Part shown: positions 54,117 to 61,981 of the stretch, one piece after another
Layout of the letters: each line of letters begins with the position of its first letter
Numbering within the stretch: position 1 is the stretch's first letter
Source of the DNA: Hexactinellida sp. DTS-2022
Lineage: Eukaryota; Porifera; Hexactinellida
Assembly (NCBI GenBank): GCA_028753945.1
Contig: JAPNXP010000010.1
Coordinates: 65,042 to 129,041, forward strand
Length of the DNA stretch: 64,000 nt
Reading direction: 5' to 3'
Made by a program: the position numbers and the translations under genes
The notes under the pieces: model-generated
The model's database searches: none
Seen by the model: only the letters and a program-made list of their open reading frames with translations
Told to the model about the DNA's origin: nothing

Positions 54117-55447
54117 ATGACTGCTGTCGCTAACGGTCTCCCCGATCGCGGGGCTGCGGCCCCCGAGTCTCTCTGTATCCCGCTCGCCAAGAAGCCAGCT
54201 CCCGCGAGCTCTTCCGAGGATAGAATCCTGAGCTTGCTCGGGCGGAAAAAGACGCTAAAGGAGCTCAAGAACACCAAGCTGGTCATCAGAAGGCTGCCGC
54301 AGAACATAACCATGGATGAGCTCACACAGTTCTTAGACCCCATCCCAGATCACACCTACTTATACATCGCCAGAGGGGACTGCGAGTTTTCGCGAGAAGA
54401 GACTCTCTTCGCTCGCGCGTACGTAAACCTGTCCCGTCAGGAAGACGCCTTCAGTTTCTGTAAGAAACTCGATGGGTTTCCTCTCAACAGCGCCGGTCGC
54501 CTCTACCGACCGGTCTTCGAGTACGCCCCCTTCCACCGAGTCCCCAAGCGGGTCCCCACAAAGACGGACGGCAAGGAGGGGACCATTGAGTCAGACCCAG
54601 ACTTCAGCGCGTTCATAGAGTCTCTAAGCGAGGTAAGCTAGCCGCTAACTCGTTACAATACTATTTCTGTTGGTTTACTTTCCCGTAGACTAAGTCCCCG
54701 TTCGAGGAGCGGAGCGAGCACGAGAAGCGGAGAGACCCGACGCAGACCACGCCCCTCATCCAGCACCTCATCCAAAAGCACAAGTACAACAACCGGGGCC
54801 CCGGGGCCTACTCGGAGCCCAAGATTATCAAGAAGCGGAGCAGCGCCGGCGGGAAGGAGACCGACTACGGTGAGCTTATCTAGTCTAGCCTATATAACCT
54901 GATATAACATAATGTGTTACGGACACTGTTTGTAGGGAAAGATAGGAAGAGCTACCGAGGGCCCCCCGCCTCCAGCAGAGCCAAGAGCGTCAGCGACTCC
55001 AGCCAGAAGGCCAGCAGCAAGACCGGCTCTGTTATCATAGTCACCGACAAGCCCACCGGGATAAAGAAGAACACAGGACGGGGGGACGATCGGACTGCTA
55101 CCGTCTACGACACCTACCCTAAGCACACGGGACACGCCAGCTCCGGAAGTGAGTTTTCCGGCAAGAGCTACAAGCCGAGTCCGTCCAACCACGCCAACAG
55201 CTACCCGCCCGAGAGGGGGGCGTACCCCCCCAGGAGGGGAGGGGGCAAGAAGCGAGGGCGGGGGGGCTACAAGCACCCCTCTGAGTACTGGGACTACGAC
55301 GAGAGAGGGGGCTACGACCGGAAGCCGCGGTTCGAAGACGAGTGGTACGGGCCCGAGGGGGACGGCGGGCCGAGAGGGCGCAGCGATCGCGGCAAGAGCT
55401 ACGACAGCCAAGGGTACTGCACCTCCAGGAGCGGGAGACACTACTAG
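54117..55447 (+). CDS. UPF3: UPF3 nonsense-mediated decay factor
   Basis: Exons: 54117-54632, 54689-54869, 54936-55447; 402 aa. UPF3 links UPF2 to exon-junction complexes in mRNA surveillance. The Smg4/UPF3 RNP-like domain is at about 55-170: TKLVIRRLPQNITMDELTQF, DPIPDHTYLYIARGD, FARAYVNLSRQEDAFSFCKK, VFEYAPFHRVPKRVP, KEGTIESDPDFSAFIESL. The C-terminal half is basic and Gly/Arg/Tyr-rich (RRGGGKKRGRGGYKH, GGYDRKPRFEDEWYG) and ends in SRSGRHY; it may contain the exon-junction-binding motif, but I cannot place it exactly. Because UPF3 acts on junctions left by splicing, its presence fits the many introns here. The ATG is 1 nt after ccctactag. Confidence 0.93.
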
Positions 55448-55988
55448 CTACCGGGAGGAGACAGTGCCGCACCCTGATCCAAAGAATATGCTTTCACCGA
55501 GCCACCAACACACCCCAATCCCATCTTTCTGGTACAGAAATTAGTTGAGGGGCTCGAGGGAAGGAGTCGCCTTGTTTAACTAATAACTGTATTAACTTCG
55601 AATCTCTGCTAATTGTGTGATACTACTACTACTCTACAATACTACCCCTAGGCCCCACCTCCGCAGGACCAACAGTCAAGACTCGCCTGCTCTCCGAACT
55701 TACTATTGCTTTGTGCGTAGACTTTCTCAGATAACTATAACAGTAGTATCTAGTAACAGGTGACAATACGAATAAGCTTATGTCAATGCATTAAGTTAAT
55801 TAGTTTTGCTACAAATCGCGAATGGTGGAGTCAGGGATTTTGGTATTTAAATTCAAAATGGTTAAATTGCATTATCTGCGAAATCTCCAATCTGTTCAGT
55901 TTTCGCAAAATAAATATTGTAATTATTCACATATTGTTTTTGGTTGATTGTGCTTAGAACTTTCCGTGATTATAGTATTACAATTCAG
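55448..55988. other. Intergenic region UPF3-Par-3
   Basis: About 540 bp, AT-rich after 55560. It contains a short (TAC)n run near 55621-55633 and, right before the Par-3 ATG, the acceptor-like attacaattcag ending at 55988. No gene or TATA box seen. Confidence 0.5.
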
Positions 55989-58900
55989 ATGACCACCACT
56001 CTTGAGAAATACCGCGTGTCTGTCTGCTTTTTCCTAGCCAACTCCAACAAGAACATGCGGATCCTGGTCCCCTGCCAGGACTCGTGGACCATCAACCGAC
56101 TCAAGGACGAGGCTGTGCGTCGCCTCAGAAAGAACCTGGCTTCCAACAGCTCCGACGCAGACTCAGAGGACACTCAGCGCATGATGGACATCAACGTGAA
56201 GCACATCGAGAATCTCTCCAAGGACATTCTCGACGGAGACGATATTATCCGTGACGTCCTGGACAACAAGGAGATTCTCGTCGCGAGGCTGGAAGGGGAC
56301 CAAGACATGGAGTTCTTCAACAACGAGTATCTAATTCGCGCGGGCAGGTCCAGCTCAATAGCAGGCGACTCTGTGCACTCCACGATGCTAACTGGCAGCC
56401 ACATGTACCCCGAGTCGCTGCACCTGCCCATGCGGGCTGAGACCGAAGTGGGGACTCCCGAGAAACATTCCTACTACCGAATGCACTCGCTGCTACCTGG
56501 CGACAGCCCGCACCAGAACATCCCCTACTCCATCTACAACGAGTTCATGTGCGACATGCACCCCCCTCCGCGCGCTTTCGCCCCCGACTTCTACCAGGCC
56601 GGTCCCACCGACTACGAGAAACCGCGAATCCAGCCGCGCATGTCCCTCTCCCGTCCCGACTCCTGTAACTCCGATATTCCGCAGACCAGCGACTCCTCAA
56701 ACTTTATGAACGCGGCGCACTCGCGCAGCCCCTCTGTCCTCTCGGAGGAGAACCGCGCCTTCCAGCCGCCCCTCCCGCTCCACGCGCACACCTTCTCCAA
56801 CCCCGAGCCTCTCTACCGAACCAGTGACGTCAGTCCGCTGGCCGGCCCGCCCGCCGACAGCGGCTACGCCAACAGCGGCTACGCCAACAGCTACGCGCCG
56901 CAGCCCGCGAGTCGGCAGATCCCACAGTCACACTCCAAGGCCACTCAGGCGCTGAGTCTCCCGCTATGCGACCCTCCCCAGGCCCTCTCCGAGACGGAGC
57001 CTGCCGACGCCACAAACCCGACAGTGCGCCTCTCAGAGGAGACACCCCCCGACGACAAACTGGACCCCCCGGACTCCCCCTCCCTCTCCCCCCCGCCCGT
57101 CCCCTTCGGCCGGAAGTACCGCCCCTCCGTCATGCACGGGTACATCAACCCGGCGCCCCACCCGCTCCAGGACATCAATCCCATCTTAGAGGAGAACTCG
57201 ATCGTGGAGGAGGAGCCCTCTCCACACCAGAGCGTCGTCAAGACTTTCTCCAGTGACGTCAAGGCCCCGGGCCCCCCCAGGGTTACCCTCAGACTCATCA
57301 CCAGGGGACGGTCCCTCCCCAAGGAGCCCAGCCCCCCCTCGCAGCGGACAGACAGTCCTCTGGCCCAGCAGACTCAGGTCCGCAAGGAAGAAGCACCTGC
57401 CACGCCATACGAGGCCCCAGTGCCGATGAATTACGTCACTCAAGAGACTGGCGTCCAGTTTAATGGTACCTCCGCGCTTGAGCCTGTTGAGGAGGCAGGC
57501 GATGCTACACTCTCTGAGGAGCACTGCGAAAAGGTGAGTGAAACCGCGATTAAGCTTCCAGAGGAACGTCCTACAGAATCAGCAAATGGGACAGAGCTCG
57601 AGAACACAGATACCAGTCCAGAACTGCCCCACAAGAGGGCCAAGACAAGTGCCTCTCCTCCCTTCACCCCTGTCACGCGTCCCATCAGTCCGATACCGGA
57701 AGTCAGCACCTCGCCCCCTCCCCCAGAGGTTCCTGTCTTCTCCCCGGCCCCTTCCAGCGCCCGGCCCGAGGAGCAGTCCCCTGACCTCGCAAAGCCCCCC
57801 TCTATGGTGGGAGTAACTCGAGGGATCGGGGCGATATTCGTCGTGGAGCTGGAGAAAGGAATGGGGGGCCTCGGCTTCGGAATAAAGTCCCGGGACACCG
57901 CTGCCGACGGGATGACCTACCCCCACTTCGTGTCCTCCCTCAAGACCGGGGGCGTGGCTCAGGCGGACGGGCGTCTCAAGGTGGGAGACCTCCTGCTGGA
58001 GGTTAATGACACCGACGTGACGTCACTCACGCACATAAAGTGTCTGGACTATATGCGCAAGCAGCGTGGGGTCGTAAAGCTGAAGGTCTCCCGACAGAGC
58101 AAGGCGAGGGCCGCGGGGGACCCGGACGCGGAGTCCTTCACAGAGGCGCGAATCGACGACAGACACGAGGTGGAGCCCACCATGGACCTGCTCACGCCCC
58201 AGGCGAGGGAGGAGCATGTGCCCATCATCCCTAGCCCCGAGGAGGTCGGTAGGAAGGAGGAGCTGACAGAGGAATTGGTCCCGGCCGAGCAGTCTGTTCT
58301 CTCGATTGAGACCTCCAACACCTCTCTGGAAGAGGCAGAGTCCCCCCCGCCTGTCCCGCGCGTAGAGACGCCAGACACTGCTGGCGCTAAGCGCGAAGCC
58401 AAGAAAGAGGCGACTCCCTCCTCCACGCAGAGCTTCCTGCAACAAGTGGCACTCACGGAAACCACGATATACACCCAGAGAGGCAAGAAGATAGAGCCGC
58501 TCCGCATCGCCCTCACGGATGCGGGCACCAAGGGGCTCGGCGTCTCCGTCCGCGGGAAGACGCGTCTCTCCACGAATGGGAAGGCGCAGGAGGGCGGCAT
58601 ATTCGTTAAGGCCATCGTCCCGGGGGGAGCGGCCGACAAGGACGGGCGTCTCAAACCGGATGACCAAATCCTGTCGATTAACGGCTGTGTGCTGGTCGGA
58701 CAGACGAACCTGCTCGCTATGGAGACTCTCAAGCTGGGGCTTAACAAGATCAGCTGCGACCAACCGGTCATAAAGCTTGTGGTCTCAAAGAAGACCGCTG
58801 TAACGACTCGCACCGGGAAGCGGTCGCAGCGACCACAGGACGGCCTGTACGGCCGGAAGCTCTCTCTGGGCACCAAGAGCTCCATCCCGCCCAACTACGC

Positions 58901-60563
58901 CAACGCGCAGCTGCCCTCCATATACCACCCCATCCGCATGGAGGAGCTTCCCAAGAACGGGGAGGGAAAGGTGTTCTCCGTCCTCGACTCCAACACGGAC
59001 TTCGGGGGCGGTCCCGAGAAGAGCTCTGCCTCCCCGCCCCCCGACTACGAGTCCCTGCTGCAGGGGCACATCTACGAGCAGCTGGAGACCAACAAGAAGC
59101 GGGGCAAGAAGGGCCCCTCCACCCCCGCCGACATCTCCAGGTACAGAACGGCCATACAGCGGTCCTCGGACCCGCACGAAGACGAGCACATATACGCCAG
59201 GCCGCAGCGCAGACAGACGGAGGAGGGCATCTACACGCGGCCGAACAGAGTGCTCTACGGCCGCCTGGGCGCCGAGTACAGGTCCAAGAACAGCGAGAAC
59301 TCCCTGCCCCGCACCCCCACCTACACGGAGGAGATATACGCACAGCCCAACAAGAACAGGGAGGAGAAGTCCAAGCGCAAGAGCGAGTCCATCTACGAGG
59401 CGCCACTCATGGTCAAGCCCAAGTACGGAGAGGCCGTCTTCTCCCGCAAGCCGAGGGAGCATCTCTACGAGTCCGTTAATGACGTCATGGAGTCCGAGAC
59501 AATGGACACTTCCTACAACATGCTGGCAGAAAGCAGATCTATGTCGCTGAGCTCCGCTAACCCCTACGAGGCCACCAGGAGCCTGGACTCTCCCACCTTC
59601 GACAACACCCCTTATCTGACCGCCGCCTCCAAGAGCATGAGTCTGCAGAAGACCCCCTCCGGCGGGGACGCCATGCAGTCGCTCTACGCCAACGGCAGGA
59701 CCACGCCCAGGGGGCCTCGCACCGTCACCTCTTCCCGCGCGGTTCCTCACGCCCCGATCAGCTCTTCCAAGCGGCCCCGCTCCCGGACGGGCCGCATCCA
59801 GTTCCCGACCCCAATCGACCTCTCCCCCTACTTCACCTCCGTGCAGCAGCAGCACCAGCTACAGCAGATGTCTGCCAAGCACCCGTCTGACACGCGTATT
59901 AACGTCATGCCCGTGCCCCCTGCAGAGCCGCCACTGGTTGGCACCTCGGTGGGGTCAGACATCTACAAGACTACTATTCAGGAGAACAGTCAGGGCTCGC
60001 CCAACTCGACCCCCCACAGGCCCCCTCCCAATATCCCCGCCCCCAGAAGTCCGCTCGACAAAACCCTTCCCGCCGATGTCACCTTCGCATCGGACCAGGA
60101 CGACTCTTTCGCGCCGATTGACTTTAAGCGCAGCGGTCAGGGCCGCGACGACGTTTCCGAGCGCCACCCCTTCGCTAAGGACGCGAAGCAGCTGACTGCC
60201 TACAAAGACATTCAGTACAAACTGGCCGAGGAGAAGCTTAAGGCGATGCTCCAGGAGCCAGCGGCTCTGTCGGACAGCCCCCAGGCGCAGACACACCCCA
60301 TGGGCATGTTTCCAGAGAGCAGGAGCGGGAACAACCTGCATGTCCCCATCTCCGGCAGCCACAGCACGCCCAGCGATAAGAACAGAGACAAGCTGGCTGC
60401 TGGGAAGAGAGGCAGCTTCTTCGGGGGTCTCTTCAAAAAGAAGAAAGGCGCTTCGAAAGATAAGAACCTCCGAGACACCCCGAGTCCTCTCTTAGAAGCC
60501 ATCCCTCCTACACTTGAGGACCACTGCACGTACACCGACATGTTATCCTCCGATGACAATTAA
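55989..60563 (+). CDS. PARD3: Par-3 polarity scaffold, two PDZ domains
   Basis: 1524 aa, intronless. Par-3 self-assembles at the cortex and recruits Par-6/aPKC and PTEN. Residues about 8-110 are the CR1 oligomerisation domain (YRVSVCFFLANSNKNMRILV, WTINRLKDEAVRRLRKNL, GDDIIRDVLDNKEILVARLE). A Pro/Ser-rich disordered stretch follows to about 600. PDZ at about 610-702 (EKGMGGLGFGIKSRDTAADG, GRLKVGDLLLEVNDTDVTS) resembles Par-3 PDZ2; PDZ at about 837-935 (ALTDAGTKGLGVSVRGKTR, GRLKPDDQILSINGCVLVGQ) resembles PDZ3. No PDZ1-like fold is visible where it should be. Residues about 1060-1165 carry repeated YxxP motifs: YARP, YTRP, YAQP, YEAP. A Ser-rich basic motif (AASKSMSLQKTPSG) could be the aPKC-binding CR3 (inference). 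A poly-basic stretch (FKKKKGASK) near the end may bind membrane. The ATG directly follows acaattcag. Confidence 0.9.
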   Translation: MTTTLEKYRVSVCFFLANSNKNMRILVPCQDSWTINRLKDEAVRRLRKNLASNSSDADSEDTQRMMDINVKHIENLSKDILDGDDIIRDVLDNKEILVARLEGDQDMEFFNNEYLIRAGRSSSIAGDSVHSTMLTGSHMYPESLHLPMRAETEVGTPEKHSYYRMHSLLPGDSPHQNIPYSIYNEFMCDMHPPPRAFAPDFYQAGPTDYEKPRIQPRMSLSRPDSCNSDIPQTSDSSNFMNAAHSRSPSVLSEENRAFQPPLPLHAHTFSNPEPLYRTSDVSPLAGPPADSGYANSGYANSYAPQPASRQIPQSHSKATQALSLPLCDPPQALSETEPADATNPTVRLSEETPPDDKLDPPDSPSLSPPPVPFGRKYRPSVMHGYINPAPHPLQDINPILEENSIVEEEPSPHQSVVKTFSSDVKAPGPPRVTLRLITRGRSLPKEPSPPSQRTDSPLAQQTQVRKEEAPATPYEAPVPMNYVTQETGVQFNGTSALEPVEEAGDATLSEEHCEKVSETAIKLPEERPTESANGTELENTDTSPELPHKRAKTSASPPFTPVTRPISPIPEVSTSPPPPEVPVFSPAPSSARPEEQSPDLAKPPSMVGVTRGIGAIFVVELEKGMGGLGFGIKSRDTAADGMTYPHFVSSLKTGGVAQADGRLKVGDLLLEVNDTDVTSLTHIKCLDYMRKQRGVVKLKVSRQSKARAAGDPDAESFTEARIDDRHEVEPTMDLLTPQAREEHVPIIPSPEEVGRKEELTEELVPAEQSVLSIETSNTSLEEAESPPPVPRVETPDTAGAKREAKKEATPSSTQSFLQQVALTETTIYTQRGKKIEPLRIALTDAGTKGLGVSVRGKTRLSTNGKAQEGGIFVKAIVPGGAADKDGRLKPDDQILSINGCVLVGQTNLLAMETLKLGLNKISCDQPVIKLVVSKKTAVTTRTGKRSQRPQDGLYGRKLSLGTKSSIPPNYANAQLPSIYHPIRMEELPKNGEGKVFSVLDSNTDFGGGPEKSSASPPPDYESLLQGHIYEQLETNKKRGKKGPSTPADISRYRTAIQRSSDPHEDEHIYARPQRRQTEEGIYTRPNRVLYGRLGAEYRSKNSENSLPRTPTYTEEIYAQPNKNREEKSKRKSESIYEAPLMVKPKYGEAVFSRKPREHLYESVNDVMESETMDTSYNMLAESRSMSLSSANPYEATRSLDSPTFDNTPYLTAASKSMSLQKTPSGGDAMQSLYANGRTTPRGPRTVTSSRAVPHAPISSSKRPRSRTGRIQFPTPIDLSPYFTSVQQQHQLQQMSAKHPSDTRINVMPVPPAEPPLVGTSVGSDIYKTTIQENSQGSPNSTPHRPPPNIPAPRSPLDKTLPADVTFASDQDDSFAPIDFKRSGQGRDDVSERHPFAKDAKQLTAYKDIQYKLAEEKLKAMLQEPAALSDSPQAQTHPMGMFPESRSGNNLHVPISGSHSTPSDKNRDKLAAGKRGSFFGGLFKKKKGASKDKNLRDTPSPLLEAIPPTLEDHCTYTDMLSSDDN

Positions 60564-60675
60564 TCCGACTCTGGTAGCTTCAGTTTTAATTATATAAATT
60601 GAATTTTATTCCATCCTCCCCCACCTACAGACACCTGTTCATTTTTACCTCATAAACTTTTTAGCGTTCTCTCTG

Positions 60676-60713
60676 TACGAACATGCAGTTCGATTACTTG
60701 GCACATGTTCGTA
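60676..60713. repeat. 10-bp inverted repeat (hairpin)
   Basis: Arms tacgaacatg (60676-60685) and catgttcgta (60704-60713) are exact reverse complements, separated by 18 nt. They lie about 110 bp after the Par-3 stop, most likely in its 3' UTR. Confidence 0.8.
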
Positions 60714-60804
60714 TTTCCTAAACTAACAATACAATGTGAACTATGATATGCCTGTCAGCACTTTAATAATGATTTTATTATTTTGTTACACATATTATTA
60801 AGTA

Positions 60805-60842
60805 GTATTATTATTATTATTATTATTATTATATTATTATTA
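60805..60842. repeat. (ATT)n microsatellite
   Basis: About a dozen ATT units, slightly interrupted on its 3' side where the motif resumes up to about 60855. Confidence 0.9.
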
Positions 60843-61292
60843 TACCTATTATTACAAAATATCCCCCTTTTCACAATTTACTGATGCTGTTTGTTGCTGC
60901 TGAGATGATGACTGGAATCAATGATGATCGAATTATTGTGTATTGCACGTCTTTCCTAATTCTTTTAGACTCACACACTCTAAGCTCTAACAGCCTTTAT
61001 TCTCTATCTAAGCTGATTAACCGAAAACGTAAAAACTTAACCAACAGGCATATCTTTGTTTTCCCAGTTTTTATCCTCTTTCCACTTAACTTCCATCTCT
61101 TTACCATTCGAAATCGGATACGATCTTGATGTTCACACTTCAATGGATTTAACATCATGTTTCACAGAGAACAGATGTCTGTGCATGAGATAGTGTTGTC
61201 TATCAATTGAATTTTTATTGATAAGTGCAAACTGTTGGGATTTCAATCCAGTAATTTCCTATTCTCAGTTCTTTGGTCATTATTTATTGTTA

Positions 61293-61447
61293 CAGAAGAA
61301 CCTCATTGTACGAACACGGTTAATACGAACTCTATTTCAGTCCACTTCAAAGCCTTTTCTATACAAATGACACCGGTTAATACGTATTCCGGATAAGGCG
61401 AACGGATTTTGCCGGTACCTGGTGTTCGTACCAACGAGGTTCCACTG
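61293..61447. mobile_element. Pogo/Tigger-like MITE, 155 bp
   Basis: Imperfect terminal inverted repeats: left end 61293-61317 begins cagaagaacctcattgtacg, and the right end 61422-61447 read on the minus strand begins cagtggaacctcgttggtac. They agree at most positions. The element begins CAG, ends CTG and is flanked on both sides by TA (61291-61292 and 61448-61449), the target duplication of Tc1/mariner-pogo elements. The CAGTxGAACCTC end is typical of pogo/Tigger elements. There is no coding capacity, so it is non-autonomous. Confidence 0.8.
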
Positions 61448-61981
61448 TATATTAAAAATAATTAATCTATTTATAGCTTAGTGATTATCACACCAATTCT
61501 CAATGTCCTCATTCAATCATCAGTACTGCGAGCTCGAGCCTCGAGGTCATCTTATAGGCATTCGTTAGGTGATTTGCTTGTTATCCTTCAACTGTCAATC
61601 TGGCTGTTTCTGGTGAGTAGCCATTTGCTGCACCTGGTGACATCCGTCAAAGTGCACTAGGCTATTAGTCCCAAATCATATACTACGGAAAACAAACGCT
61701 TCCTCTTCATTCCTTTTCCATGTATCCATGGTTAATAAATGATTAACGTTCCGTAGCTTGCTCACCCATACTATCTATTTATACTTGCTACATACCAGAT
61801 TTTGACGTCGCAAACTAAAGTTCATTGCTATGTTTTATTTGAAACTGTTTTTCTAGTTGCTTACTTGTAGAAGCCAGAACCCGAATCTTGAAGTGTAGAA
61901 TAAATAGATAGTTACACCATTTCTCACAGTTGGTTTATCCAGTTGATTTATACACTGAGTTCTGATTATTGCGATGTAGAA

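Larger units (their letters stand above)
60564..61981. other. AT-rich gene-free region after Par-3
   Basis: About 1.4 kb. It holds the Par-3 3' UTR, a hairpin at 60676-60713, an ATT microsatellite and a MITE at 61293-61447. An 81-codon frame at 60884-61129 has AT-rich, non-coding-like codons and no recognisable features, so I do not call it a gene. Confidence 0.6.

Noticed and set aside
57533..57560. Possible intron in Par-3 starting gtgagt
   Set aside because: The nearest acceptor would give a 28-nt intron, below the 42-nt minimum seen here, and would break the frame.
58785..59855. 356-codon antisense frame inside Par-3
   Set aside because: Shadow of biased codons; no signal peptide, domain or start context.
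60884..61129. 81-codon ORF after Par-3
   Set aside because: AT-rich codons and no homologous feature; more likely 3' UTR or spacer.
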